A DNA stretch of 64,000 nucleotides from Bradyrhizobium sp. WSM471 (GTDB lineage Bacteria; Pseudomonadota; Alphaproteobacteria; Rhizobiales; Xanthobacteraceae). The translations under genes and the position numbers were made by a program. The notes below the pieces were generated by a model. The model did no database searches. It saw only the letters and a list, made by a program, of their open reading frames with translations, and was not told the origin of the DNA. The first letter of the stretch is position 1. Each line of letters begins with the position of its first letter. The stretch is from the NCBI RefSeq assembly GCF_000244915.1, contig NZ_CM001442.1:5394001-5458000 (forward strand), given 5' to 3'. Below, piece after piece: positions 7,980 through 16,654 of this stretch.

Positions 7980-9239
7980 TCACCGCCCCATCGCCTGATA
8001 GATCAGCGTCTTCAGCGCCAGCTGAATCCGGCCGCGCTGCGTTGGGGTCTGCACCATGAAGATCCCGAACAGATCGTCCTCGGGATCGATGAAGAAGAAC
8101 GTGCCCCCGACGCCGTCCCAGCGATATTCGCCGAGCGGCCACGCCGTTCCAGGGGGTACCGAGGTGCGCACGGCGAAGCCGAGACCAAAACCGGAAGATC
8201 CGCCCGGATAATAGTTCTGGTCGCGCGCGATCTTCGTCTCCGGCCCGATATGATCCGAGGCCATCAGCGCGATGGTCTCTGGCTTCAGATAGCGCCGGCC
8301 GTCATAGGTGCCGCCACTCAGCAGCATCTGTGCGAAGCGGGCATAGTCGCCAATCGTGCCGACCATGCCGCCGCCGCCCGATTCCCATCTCGTGGGCCGC
8401 TTGATGTCGCGGACCTGCGTTGTCGGATTGATGTTGCGATCCCCAGGCATCGGCTCGGCGATGCGCGGGAATTTGGCGGAATCGGCGATGAAGAACGCGG
8501 TCTCGGTCATCCCAAGGGGATCGAGCAGCCGCTCCTTCTCGAACTGGAGCAGCGTCTTTCCGGAGATCACCTCAATGACGCGGCCGAGCACGTCGGTGGA
8601 AAAGCCGTAGTCCCACACCGTGCCCGGCTGCTCGACCAGCGGCAGCGCGGCGATCTTCGCGACGAAGTCGGCGTTGGTGAGTTCGCTGTTGAAGAGATTG
8701 GCGTCCGCGTAGAGCTCGCGCACCGCGCCGCCGCCTTGATAGCCGTAAGGCAGCCCCGAGGTGTGACGCATCAGGTCCTTGATCGTGACCGGGCGATTCA
8801 CCGGCTCCAGCACCAGCGCAACCTTGCCGTCCTCGGCCTTCCTCTCGACGCCAACCTTCATCCCGCCAAAGGCCGGAATGTACTTTGCGACGGGATCGTC
8901 GAGCGTAAGCCTGCCCTCCTCGACCAGCATCATCGCCATGACTGAGGTGACCGGCTTCGACATCGAGTAGAGGCGGAAGATCGTATCCGCGCTCATCGAT
9001 AACTCGGTCGCGACGTCGCGGACGCCGAAATTCTGGTAGTAGACCGGCTTGCCGTGCTGCTGGAGCAGCAGGATGGCGCCCGGAAACGTGCCAGCGGCGA
9101 TCTCTTTCCGAATGTAGTCGGAGACTCTTGCCAGGCCTTCCGGCGAGAGATTGTGCGCGGCGCGCTCGGAGCCGGCCTTCGCACCAACGACTCCGAACAG
9201 AAGCACGAGCGCCGCGACCAATGCGCGGCGCCCGAACAT
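7980..9239 (-). CDS. Secreted serine hydrolase, beta-lactamase/transpeptidase-like fold (copy B)
   Basis: A 419-aa protein with a signal peptide (FGRRALVAALVLLFGVVGAKA). The penicillin-binding fold SxxK nucleophile motif is SMSK in RLYSMSKPVTSVMA, and the second motif region is WDYGFSTDVLGRVIE. This family (class C beta-lactamase/EstB-like) includes esterases and D-aminopeptidases; beta-lactam hydrolysis should not be assumed. The start at 9239 follows the upstream gene's TGA by one base, so the two are probably translationally coupled. It is a paralogue of the upstream gene and arose by tandem duplication. Confidence 0.85.
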   Translation of the reverse strand: MFGRRALVAALVLLFGVVGAKAGSERAAHNLSPEGLARVSDYIRKEIAAGTFPGAILLLQQHGKPVYYQNFGVRDVATELSMSADTIFRLYSMSKPVTSVMAMMLVEEGRLTLDDPVAKYIPAFGGMKVGVERKAEDGKVALVLEPVNRPVTIKDLMRHTSGLPYGYQGGGAVRELYADANLFNSELTNADFVAKIAALPLVEQPGTVWDYGFSTDVLGRVIEVISGKTLLQFEKERLLDPLGMTETAFFIADSAKFPRIAEPMPGDRNINPTTQVRDIKRPTRWESGGGGMVGTIGDYARFAQMLLSGGTYDGRRYLKPETIALMASDHIGPETKIARDQNYYPGGSSGFGLGFAVRTSVPPGTAWPLGEYRWDGVGGTFFFIDPEDDLFGIFMVQTPTQRGRIQLALKTLIYQAMGR

Positions 9240-9240
9240 G

Positions 9241-10527
9241 TCAATTCTCCATCGCTTCATAAACCAGCTGCTTCAATGTTCGCTGCACGCGCTGGCGCTC
9301 GGTCGGGGTCTGTTCCAGCAGCACGAAGAACATGTCCTGCTTGGGGTCGATCACGAAATAGCAGCCGGAGGCGCCGTCCCATTTCAATTCGCCGAGATCG
9401 CCGGGCGGTGGCGGTTTTGCGTTGCCGGGGTCGGTGCGGACCGCAAGTCCGAGACCGAAACCAAAACCGTCGCCGGGGAAATAGAAATAATCGCGATCGA
9501 CGCCCGACTTGGGTCCGATCTGGTCGGTCACCATCAGCTTGAACGTCTCGGGCTTGAGAATCGTCTTGCTGTCGAAATTGCCGCCGTTGAGCAGCATCTG
9601 CGTAAAGCGCTCATAATCCGCCATGGTCGTAACCATACCGCCACTGGCAAACTGGATTTTCTTGACGACAGTCGGATCGTTGATCCGTCCGACCCGGAAA
9701 TCGCTGTCGTTCGGCACCGGCTGCGCCAGCAGCTTCTGCTTCTCAGGATCGGTGACGAAGAAGCCGGTGTCGACCATGCCGAGCGGGTCCAGCAGCTTCT
9801 CCCGTTCGATCTCGATGAGCGGCTTGCCGGCCGCGACTTCCATGACCCGCGCCAGGATGTCGGTGGAATGGCCGTATTGCCACAGCGCGCCCGGCTGGTT
9901 GTGCAGCGGAAGTTTTGCGATTCGCTCGGCGAACTCGGCGAGATCGAAATCGCCAGCATAGATGTTGGCCTCACGATAGGCCTTGCGGACGAGGCTGTCG
10001 CCGTAGAAGCCGTAGGTGACGCCCGAGGTGTGCGTCATCAAATCGTGCACCGTCATCGGCCGGTTCGGCGGCACGAGCTCGAGCGACTTGGTGCCGTCCT
10101 CGGTCTTCTTCTCGACGCCGACTTTCACATTGGCGAAGGACGGAATGTATTTCGAGACGGGATCGTCGAGCTTGATCGTACCTTCCTCGATCAACTTCAC
10201 TGCGACGACGGACGTGATCGCCTTGCTCATCGAGAACAGGCGGAAGATCGTCTTGTCGGTGATCGGCGCCTTGCTGACCGCGTCCTGCACGCCGAAGACT
10301 TCGTGGTAGACGGGCTTGCCATGTTGCTTGATGAGGACGTTTGCCCCGGCGATCTTGCCGATCGCAACCTCGTTCTTGAAGAACTCGGTGATCCTCGCGA
10401 GCTTGTCCGGATTGAAATGCGCGCCGACCGGAATCTCGTAGGTGCCCTCCGCCCGCGCGAACGACATCGTACCCAACGACACAAGCGCGGCGCAGACCAG
10501 CGCACGCAGTCCAGACTGTGAAATCAT
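9241..10527 (-). CDS. Secreted serine hydrolase, beta-lactamase/transpeptidase-like fold (copy A)
   Basis: A 428-aa protein with a signal peptide (SGLRALVCAALVSLGTMSFA) and the same domain as its downstream neighbour. The SxxK motif is in RLFSMSKAITSVVA and the second motif region is WQYGHSTDILARVME. The start at 10527 is supported by GGGGAGGGG just upstream and by the signal peptide beginning there; a longer in-frame reading was discarded. It is first in a two-gene operon of paralogues. The substrate is unknown; the C-terminal half is nearly colinear with copy B. Confidence 0.85.
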   Translation of the reverse strand: MISQSGLRALVCAALVSLGTMSFARAEGTYEIPVGAHFNPDKLARITEFFKNEVAIGKIAGANVLIKQHGKPVYHEVFGVQDAVSKAPITDKTIFRLFSMSKAITSVVAVKLIEEGTIKLDDPVSKYIPSFANVKVGVEKKTEDGTKSLELVPPNRPMTVHDLMTHTSGVTYGFYGDSLVRKAYREANIYAGDFDLAEFAERIAKLPLHNQPGALWQYGHSTDILARVMEVAAGKPLIEIEREKLLDPLGMVDTGFFVTDPEKQKLLAQPVPNDSDFRVGRINDPTVVKKIQFASGGMVTTMADYERFTQMLLNGGNFDSKTILKPETFKLMVTDQIGPKSGVDRDYFYFPGDGFGFGLGLAVRTDPGNAKPPPPGDLGELKWDGASGCYFVIDPKQDMFFVLLEQTPTERQRVQRTLKQLVYEAMEN

Positions 10528-10573
10528 ATCCCCTCCCCGGAACATGGCCCGGCAGAGTGTACCGACCGCGTCG

Positions 10574-11125
10574 TCAGGCACAAGGGCCGCCATACCGCGC
10601 CAAAACGTCCGCGTGCAGAACCGCGCTCTTTTCCGAGAAACAACAAAATATGACGTCGACGACCAGCGGCGCGGCCGGCAGGGCTTCAATGGTCGCATGG
10701 ACTGCAATCTTCGCGGCCTGGTCGGCCGGAAAGCCGTAAACCCCCGTCGAAATCGCGGAGAACGCCACGGAGGTCAGCTGATTGGCCTCACAGAGCTCAA
10801 GCGCACGGCGATAGCAGGCGCCCAGCGCCTCTGCCTCACCGCGAGTGCCGCCGTGCCAGACCGGGCCGACCGCATGGATCACATGGCGCGCAGGAAGAAG
10901 GTAGCCCTTCGTGATCTTGGCATCGCCGGTCGGGCATCCTCCGAGCTTCCGGCACTCGGCCAGAAGCTCGGGACCGGCCGCCCGATGGATCGCGCCATCG
11001 ACGCCGCCCCCACCCAGGAGCGACGTGTTGGCCGCGTTGACGATGGCGTCAACGCTCAGCGTGGTGATGTCAGCTACGATGACCTTGAGCTCCGCGCCGC
11101 CGATCCGGCGCGTCAGCTGGGTCAT
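10574..11125 (-). CDS. Macro-domain protein, probable O-acetyl-ADP-ribose deacetylase
   Basis: A 183-aa single macro domain. The signature VDAIVNAANTSLLGGGGVDGAIHRAAG carries the catalytic Asn and Asp, and ISTGVYGFP the second ligand-binding loop, as in YmdB-type O-acetyl-ADP-ribose deacetylases. It is cytosolic and removes ADP-ribose-linked acyl or mono-ADP-ribosyl groups. It begins three bases after the grxD stop on the same strand, so it is very probably co-transcribed with grxD. Confidence 0.92.
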   Translation of the reverse strand: MTQLTRRIGGAELKVIVADITTLSVDAIVNAANTSLLGGGGVDGAIHRAAGPELLAECRKLGGCPTGDAKITKGYLLPARHVIHAVGPVWHGGTRGEAEALGACYRRALELCEANQLTSVAFSAISTGVYGFPADQAAKIAVHATIEALPAAPLVVDVIFCCFSEKSAVLHADVLARYGGPCA

Positions 11126-11128
11126 GGA

Positions 11129-11455
11129 TCAGGCCGCGATAGCGACGCCCTTTTCGGAGAAGAGCTGCTGCAATTCACCGGCCTGGAACATCTCGCGGAC
11201 AATGTCGCAGCCGCCGACGAACTCGCCCTTCACGTAGAGCTGCGGAATGGTCGGCCAGTTCGAAAAGTCCTTGATGCCGTTGCGCAGTTCGGCGGATTCG
11301 AGAACGTTAAGGCCCTTATAGCCGACGCCGATGTGGTCGAGGATCTGGACGACCTGGCCGGAGAACCCGCACTGCGGAAATTGCGGTGTGCCCTTCATGA
11401 ACAGAACCACGTCGTTCGACTTCACTTCGTTGGCGATGAATTCCTCGATGCTCAT
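11129..11455 (-). CDS. grxD: Monothiol glutaredoxin, Grx4 family
   Basis: A 108-aa monothiol glutaredoxin with the CGFS active site (Cys29 in FPQCGFSGQ) and the glutathione-binding WPTIPQLYV and GGCDIVREM segments. Members hold a [2Fe-2S] cluster with glutathione and deliver it, often with BolA partners. bolA lies about 4 kb away on the same strand with unrelated genes between; in many alphaproteobacteria the two are adjacent at the end of the purine cluster. The macro-domain gene follows closely. Confidence 0.96.
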   Translation of the reverse strand: MSIEEFIANEVKSNDVVLFMKGTPQFPQCGFSGQVVQILDHIGVGYKGLNVLESAELRNGIKDFSNWPTIPQLYVKGEFVGGCDIVREMFQAGELQQLFSEKGVAIAA

Positions 11456-11608
11456 ATCCGTGTCCTTCTGGGGCGCGAGCCCTCAATAATCCCTTCGGGC
11501 GGCTCGGCCGATCTAACCCGATACCTCCCATATATGTAGCCCAAACCGTTGTGCATCCAAAGTAAAATGGCGGCGACGGGGTCCGCTGGCCGGCCCGGAC
11601 CATAGGCT

Positions 11609-11626
11609 GATGACATTAATATCATC
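11609..11626. promoter_or_regulatory. 18-bp near-palindrome upstream of egtB, possible operator
   Basis: GATGACATTAATATCATC is self-complementary except for one base pair (the ideal would be GATGAYATTAATRTCATC). It lies in an unusually AT-rich patch of the grxD-egtB divergent region, 107 bases before the egtB start. Size and symmetry fit a dimeric regulator's operator. The regulator is unknown. Confidence 0.5.
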
Positions 11627-11732
11627 GTCGAAAAGCACTTTTATCCCGTAGCGGGCGCCCTATCTAGGACGAACCCAGGTTTTGGAACCGGGCAACGCCA
11701 ACAACGTTCTCTTGTCCTGTCTGGAGAAAAAC

Positions 11733-12980
11733 GTGACGAAACCAGCCTCCGCTACGGCCAGTCCGCCGCTTTCGTCACCGCCGGCCGACCCGAGCAACCT
11801 CGCCTGGCGGCTTGAGGATGCCTTTCTCACGGTCCGCAACGAGACCGAGCGCCGCGCCGCGCCGCTCTCGCCGGAGGACCAGCAGATCCAATCGATGCCG
11901 GATGCGAGCCCCGCAAAATGGCACCGGGCCCACACCACCTGGTTCTGGGAGCAATTTCTGCTCGGCGAGCATTGCCCCGGCTACCGCCCCTTTCACCCTG
12001 ACTTCGCCTTCCTGTTCAATTCCTATTACGTCAGCGCAGGGCCCCGTCATGCCCGGAATCACCGCGGCGACATCACCCGTCCCAGTGCAAGCGAGGTCGG
12101 CGCCTATCGCAGTTATGTGGATGCTGCGGTCGTGAAGTTCTTCCGGGAGGCCGGCGAGGACAAGCTCCGTGCCCTCGCCCCATTGGTCGAGGTCGGGCTC
12201 AATCACGAGCAGCAGCATCAGGAATTGATGTTCACCGACATTCTGCACGCCTTTGCGCAGAACCCGGTCTATCCCGCCTACGATCCGGACTGGCACTTTC
12301 CATCCGCAACGCGCGCCGGCAATGCCTGGCTGACGCTCAACGAGGGCATCCACACCGTCGGCCATGTCGAGGACAGCTTTCATTTCGACAACGAGAAGCC
12401 GGCCCACCGCGCCCTCGTCGGCCCGGTCAAGATCGCACGCAATCTCGTCACCAATGGCGAATGGCTGGCCTTCATGCGCGATGGTGGCTACGCGAACGCA
12501 ACACTGTGGTTGATGGACGGCTTTGCCGCCGCCAACAAGGACGACTGGCAGGCCCCGGGCCATTGGCGCGAGGTCGACGGCCAATGGCAGGTCATGACGC
12601 TGGCCGGCCTCAAGCCGGTCGACCCCGACGCGCCGGTCTGCCACGTCAGCTATTACGAGGCCGACGCCTTCGCGCGCTGGGCCGGAAAACATCTGCCGAC
12701 CGAGATGGAATGGGAGGTCGCGGCCCGCGCCGGCCAGCTCAACGATGCCTTCGGCATCGTCTGGCAGTGGACCCGCAGCTCGTATTCGCCCTACCCCGGC
12801 TATCGCGCGATCGAAGGCGCGCTCGGCGAATACAACGGCAAGTTCATGGTTAACCAGCTGGTGCTGCGCGGCTCTTCGCTTGCAACCCCGGAGGGGCACA
12901 GCCGTATCAGTTATCGCAACTTCTTTTATCCGCACCACCGCTGGCAGTTCACGGGACTGCGGCTCGCCGACTACGAGTAA
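11733..12980 (+). CDS. egtB: Ergothioneine biosynthesis protein EgtB
   Basis: A 415-aa non-haem iron sulfoxide synthase that joins a thiol donor to hercynine using O2. It has an N-terminal DinB-like domain with iron-ligand histidines (WHRAHTTWFWE, and VGLNHEQQHQELMF giving HxxxH) and a C-terminal formylglycine-generating/sulfatase-modifying domain (VCHVSYYEADAFARWAG, LPTEMEWEVAAR). The GTG at 11733 was chosen because GGAG sits six bases upstream; a TTG further upstream has no such site. egtD follows 53 bases downstream. Whether the sulfur donor is gamma-glutamylcysteine or cysteine cannot be read by eye. Confidence 0.95.
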   Translation: MTKPASATASPPLSSPPADPSNLAWRLEDAFLTVRNETERRAAPLSPEDQQIQSMPDASPAKWHRAHTTWFWEQFLLGEHCPGYRPFHPDFAFLFNSYYVSAGPRHARNHRGDITRPSASEVGAYRSYVDAAVVKFFREAGEDKLRALAPLVEVGLNHEQQHQELMFTDILHAFAQNPVYPAYDPDWHFPSATRAGNAWLTLNEGIHTVGHVEDSFHFDNEKPAHRALVGPVKIARNLVTNGEWLAFMRDGGYANATLWLMDGFAAANKDDWQAPGHWREVDGQWQVMTLAGLKPVDPDAPVCHVSYYEADAFARWAGKHLPTEMEWEVAARAGQLNDAFGIVWQWTRSSYSPYPGYRAIEGALGEYNGKFMVNQLVLRGSSLATPEGHSRISYRNFFYPHHRWQFTGLRLADYE

Positions 12981-13033
12981 AATTCTCATCCGACGACAAA
13001 ATGCGCGCCGGACAGCGCGTTCAGGAGAGTACC

Positions 13034-14005
13034 ATGAATGTGCACGCCAGCGCTTTGGCCGAAGCCCATCTTCCCGACGAGCAGACCACTGCCTTCGCGC
13101 GCGAGGCCATCGAGGACCTCTCGCAGCAGCCGAAAAAGCTGTCGCCGAAATATTTCTATGATGCGGCCGGATCGGAATTGTTCGAGGCAATCACGCGCCT
13201 GCCCGAATATTACCCGACGCGCACGGAGCTTGCGATCCTGAAGGAGCGCGGCAGCGAGATCGCGAAAATCATCCCGGAGCACGCGGCCCTTGTCGAATTC
13301 GGCGCAGGCGCGACCACAAAGGTCCGCCTGCTGCTCAACCACTGCAAGTTCGCGGCCTATGTGCCCGTCGACATCTCCGGCGATTTCCTGACGGCGCAGG
13401 CGAACGGCCTGAAGCGGGATTTTCCGTCACTCGGCATCTACCCGGTGGCGGCCGACTTCACCACACCGTTCGAGCTGCCCAAGGCGGTGGCGACCATGCC
13501 CAAGGTCGGGTTCTTCCCGGGCTCGACCATCGGCAATTTCGAGCCCCATGAAGCGCAGGCCTTCCTGAAGAGCGCGCGCGCTATTCTGGGCCGGGGTGCG
13601 CAGATGATCATCGGCGCCGACCTCGAGAAGGAGGAGCGCCTGCTCCACGACGCCTATAACGATGCCGCCGGCGTCACCGCGCGCTTCAACCTCAATGTGC
13701 TGGTGCGGATCAACCGCGAACTCGGCGGCAATTTCGACCTCTCCGCCTTCACCCATCGCGCGATCTACAATCGCGAACGGCACCGCATCGAGATGCACCT
13801 GATCAGTAAGAAGAGCCAGACCGTGCGCCTGCTTGGCACCAGCTTTTCGTTCCGCGCGGGCGAGAGCATCCACACCGAGAACAGCTACAAATACAGCCTC
13901 GAGCGCTTCGCCGCGCTGGCGCAGGGCGCAGGCTGGCGGGTGCGCGAGAGCTGGACGGATGCGGCGAAGATGTTCTCGGTGCACGCGCTGGAGGCGGCGG
14001 AGTAG
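13034..14005 (+). CDS. egtD: L-histidine N-alpha-methyltransferase EgtD
   Basis: A 323-aa SAM-dependent enzyme that trimethylates histidine to hercynine, the EgtB substrate. Visible features are KKLSPKYFYDAAGSELFEAI, the SAM-binding LVEFGAGATTKVRLLL, PGSTIGNFEPHEAQAFL and the C-terminal IHTENSYKYSLERF. GGAGAG upstream supports the ATG at 13034. With egtB it forms a two-gene operon sufficient for the first two steps; no egtA, egtC or egtE gene is in the window, so the final C-S lyase must be elsewhere. Confidence 0.96.
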   Translation: MNVHASALAEAHLPDEQTTAFAREAIEDLSQQPKKLSPKYFYDAAGSELFEAITRLPEYYPTRTELAILKERGSEIAKIIPEHAALVEFGAGATTKVRLLLNHCKFAAYVPVDISGDFLTAQANGLKRDFPSLGIYPVAADFTTPFELPKAVATMPKVGFFPGSTIGNFEPHEAQAFLKSARAILGRGAQMIIGADLEKEERLLHDAYNDAAGVTARFNLNVLVRINRELGGNFDLSAFTHRAIYNRERHRIEMHLISKKSQTVRLLGTSFSFRAGESIHTENSYKYSLERFAALAQGAGWRVRESWTDAAKMFSVHALEAAE

Positions 14006-14028
14006 AAATTCCTCCGTTTCCTGCGGCG

Positions 14029-14159
14029 CATCCTTCGAGACGCACGCCTTAGGCGGGCACCTCAGGATGAGGACGGTATCCGTGGCAGCAGTTTCGACGG
14101 GCACCGGCGCTGATTAGCCTCATCCTGAGGAGACCGCGGAGCGGTCGTCTCGAAGGACG
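14029..14159. repeat. Intergenic nested inverted repeat
   Basis: The outer arms CATCCTTCGAGACG (14029-14042) and CGTCTCGAAGGACG (14146-14159) match, and the inner arms CCTCAGGATGAGG (14060-14072) and CCTCATCCTGAGG (14118-14130) are exact complements. It fills the gap between the convergent egtD and ltrA-like genes. Confidence 0.88.
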
Positions 14160-14190
14160 AGGCGTTCAGTCAGGCGCTCGCGGCCCGTGC

Positions 14191-15384
14191 TCAATGCTCC
14201 TCGGCTTCTTCCGGCGTCGATCCCAGCGAGACCGATTCCCACACCGCAACAACGATCATGATCACCGTCGCGGCGACCGACAGCCATAGCGGGGACAGTT
14301 CGGCGGCGAACCACGACAGCGCCGCGAGCGCGATGATGCCAATCCCGTGCGAGAGCTGGAGGAAGCCGCGGATCGCGTGCTTGAACAGGATGGTGCCGAC
14401 CAGGAACAGCAAGGGACCGCCGATCGTGCTGACGATAGTCCTGATATCGGAATGCCCGACCGGATGCTTCAGCACCAGCTCGTCCGAGACCGCGGTCAGG
14501 ATGATGCCGGCGACGATCGGCATATGTAGATAGGTGTAGGCGAGCCGCGCCAACCGGCCGGATTCCTCGGATTTCGAGATGCGCTCGGCGCCGGCCTCGG
14601 CACCCCTGTGGAAATAGACCCACCACATCGCGATGCTGCCGACCAGCGCGGAGACGAAGGCCAGCATGTTGTCTGCGGTCCAGGCCAGCTCGGCGAAGGT
14701 CGCGCCGTTGACGACGACGGCCTCGCCGAGCGCGATGATGACGAAGAGCGAGCAGCGCTCGGCCATGTGGCCGCCTTCGACAGCCCAGGCCTCGACCGAC
14801 GAGAAGCCCAGCTTGGGGACCCAGAAGCGCACCGCTGGCGAGATGTATTCGATCGTCAGCGCCACGATCCAGAACCATAGCCGCGCCTCGTCATGGGCGA
14901 GGCCGCCGAGAATCCAGAAGATCGCGGAGACCGAGAGCCACGTCAGGATGCGGATCGCATTGTGCCGGACCGCAGTTCGATGGTGCGGCGTTGCAAACAT
15001 CCAGAAGGCGGTGCGCCCGACCTGCATCGTTGCGTAGGCGATCGCAAACCACAGGCCGCGCCCCTCGAAGGCGGTCGGGATCGTCGTCGACAGCACGAGG
15101 CCGCCCAGCATCATCAGGAAGATCAGGATCCGGACCGGCGTCAGCTCGGGATCGAGCCAGTTGGTGACCCAGGCGGTGTAGACCCACACCCACCATACCG
15201 CGAGGAACAGCACCGCGACGTGCACGGCACCGAGCGGCGTGAAATGGTGCAGCAGCGTGTGCGAGACCTGCGTGATCGCGAAAACGAAGACCAGGTCGAA
15301 GAACAGCTCGGCATTGGTGACGCGGCTGTGCTGGTTTGGCAGGATGACGCGAAACATCGCGCCGCGCGGATTGTCCGCAGCCAT
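14191..15384 (-). CDS. Low-temperature-requirement protein A (LtrA) family membrane protein
   Basis: A 397-aa polytopic protein of the LtrA family. The N-terminal family signature is VTNAELFFDLVFVFAITQVSH, and about ten to eleven hydrophobic helices follow (FLAVWWVWVYTAWVTNWLD, MAERCSLFVIIALGEAVVV). The family is named from Listeria growth at low temperature but has no established biochemical role. Two ATGs lie six bases apart; the one at 15384 is properly spaced from the GGGGGG site. It lies between bolA and the egt operon, splitting bolA from grxD. Confidence 0.9.
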   Translation of the reverse strand: MAADNPRGAMFRVILPNQHSRVTNAELFFDLVFVFAITQVSHTLLHHFTPLGAVHVAVLFLAVWWVWVYTAWVTNWLDPELTPVRILIFLMMLGGLVLSTTIPTAFEGRGLWFAIAYATMQVGRTAFWMFATPHHRTAVRHNAIRILTWLSVSAIFWILGGLAHDEARLWFWIVALTIEYISPAVRFWVPKLGFSSVEAWAVEGGHMAERCSLFVIIALGEAVVVNGATFAELAWTADNMLAFVSALVGSIAMWWVYFHRGAEAGAERISKSEESGRLARLAYTYLHMPIVAGIILTAVSDELVLKHPVGHSDIRTIVSTIGGPLLFLVGTILFKHAIRGFLQLSHGIGIIALAALSWFAAELSPLWLSVAATVIMIVVAVWESVSLGSTPEEAEEH

Positions 15385-15408
15385 CGTCATCCCCCCGTCA
15401 CGATCAGA

Positions 15409-15645
15409 TCAAGCGCCCGGCACACCGGTTTGCAGCGCCAGCGCATGCAGGACGCCGCCCATCTGGCCGCGGAGGGACTGATAGACGATCTGGTGCTGCT
15501 GGACGCGGGACTTGCCGCGGAAGGTCTCCGAGATCACGGTCGCGGCATAGTGATCGCCGTCCCCGGCGAGGTCACGGATGGTCACTTCGGCATCGGGGAT
15601 CGCCGCCTTGATCATCGCCTCGATATCGTGGGCGTCCATAGGCAT
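15409..15645 (-). CDS. BolA family protein
   Basis: A 78-aa BolA/IbaG-type protein with the class II KH-like fold (DAEVTIRDLAGDGDHYAATVIS, then RVQQHQIVYQSLRGQMGGVLHALALQT). BolA proteins pair with CGFS glutaredoxins such as the one encoded at 11129-11455 to handle [2Fe-2S] clusters. AGGAG lies ten bases before the ATG at 15645; a second ATG six bases inside is possible. The LtrA gene follows 24 bases downstream. Confidence 0.92.
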   Translation of the reverse strand: MPMDAHDIEAMIKAAIPDAEVTIRDLAGDGDHYAATVISETFRGKSRVQQHQIVYQSLRGQMGGVLHALALQTGVPGA

Positions 15646-15856
15646 TCGGGTCGTGCTCCTGTCTCGGCTGCAATCAGCCTTGTCGTCGAATCCTTGCCGG
15701 GGTCCGGGTCTACAAAGCCAAACGTGCCGGCGGGGCCAAACTTAGCGTGAACGGCCTTCTACGTCACGCCTTCCGGCACTATATCGGTGATCCGATCTGG
15801 ATAAAGCCACGACAAAGTGCCGCGCGCGGCAGAGTGATCGAAAAAGGCGTGAAATC

Positions 15857-16216
15857 ATGAAACTTCCAGGGCCCGACCACCCCATCACCATCACCCCGAA
15901 TCCCCGGCGCGTCCGCGTCACGGCCGGCGGCATTGTGATCGCCGAGACCACCAAGGCGCTGACGCTGAAAGAGGCGAAATACCCGGCGGTTCAATATGTG
16001 CCGCGACAGGACGCCAACATGGCGTTGCTGGAGCGCACCGACCGCGTCACCCATTGCCCCTACAAGGGCGATGCCAGCTATTACAGCGTCAAGGCCGACG
16101 GCCAGACGCTGGACAACGCGATCTGGACCTATGAGGCGCCCTTCCCCGCGATGACCGAGATTTCCGGTCACCTCGCCTTCTATCCGGACAAGGTGAAGAT
16201 CGAGGAAGTGGGGTAG
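15857..16216 (+). CDS. DUF427 domain protein
   Basis: A 119-aa protein of the DUF427 family (ITITPNPRRVRVTAGGIVIA, then VTHCPYKGDASYYSV and AIWTYEAPFPAMTEISGHLAFYP). The family has a small beta-rich fold and no firmly assigned activity. The length is typical. It stands alone on the + strand between bolA and the DUF1328 gene. The function is unknown. Confidence 0.9.
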   Translation: MKLPGPDHPITITPNPRRVRVTAGGIVIAETTKALTLKEAKYPAVQYVPRQDANMALLERTDRVTHCPYKGDASYYSVKADGQTLDNAIWTYEAPFPAMTEISGHLAFYPDKVKIEEVG

Positions 16217-16227
16217 CCCCGTGTTGG

Positions 16228-16309
16228 TCATTCCGGGGCGATGCGTCAGCATCGAACCCGGAATCTCGAGATTCCGGGTCTGGTGCTAACGCACCATCCC
16301 GGAATGACG
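16228..16309. repeat. Intergenic inverted repeat with perfect 24-bp palindromic core
   Basis: The outer arms TCATTCCGGG and CCCGGAATGA enclose a perfect palindrome at 16256-16279 (half-site ACCCGGAATCTC). It lies between the convergent DUF427 and DUF1328 genes. The CATTCCGG end is shared with the repeat at 26393-26429. Confidence 0.9.
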
Positions 16310-16316
16310 AAGGAAG

Positions 16317-16490
16317 CTACGCCCTGAATATCGTGAGTCCCAGGATCAGCAGCACCAGGAAAATCACGACGAACACGTAGAACAGGAAGCGGGCGATGTC
16401 GGCGGAGGCGGCCGAGATGCCGGTGAAGCCGAGCACGCCGGCCACGATCGAGACGAGTAAGAATATCAGCGCCCATTTCAGGATCGTCAT
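16317..16490 (-). CDS. DUF1328 small membrane protein
   Basis: A 57-aa protein with two hydrophobic helices ([20 protein letters not shown], and [20 protein letters not shown]) separated by the [13 protein letters not shown] loop, matching the DUF1328/YtjA family of inner-membrane proteins. The start at 16490 (MTILKWAL) is the family start. The family is often linked to stress conditions, with no known activity. Confidence 0.9.
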   Translation of the reverse strand: MTILKWALIFLLVSIVAGVLGFTGISAASADIARFLFYVFVVIFLVLLILGLTIFRA

Positions 16491-16654
16491 CGCCAGCTCC
16501 GAAATTGTACCGCCTGCCGCGGTCCTCAAGCCCTTTTGGCGAACGCTAACTTCGTCGCAGGGAACTGGTTCCTAGCGTCCAAACGACCCTTGCTGAATCC
16601 GGTTCCCGGCGGCAAAGTCCGGCCGGGACGGAAAGCGCGACCGGGGCGGCCACG

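Noticed and set aside
9151..10521. Long + strand frame opposite the tandem serine hydrolases
   Set aside because: Antisense shadow with no start signal or family.
7980..10527. Antibiotic-resistance beta-lactamases
   Set aside because: The fold and SxxK motif are shared with esterases and peptidases; nothing shows beta-lactam hydrolysis, so no resistance call was made.
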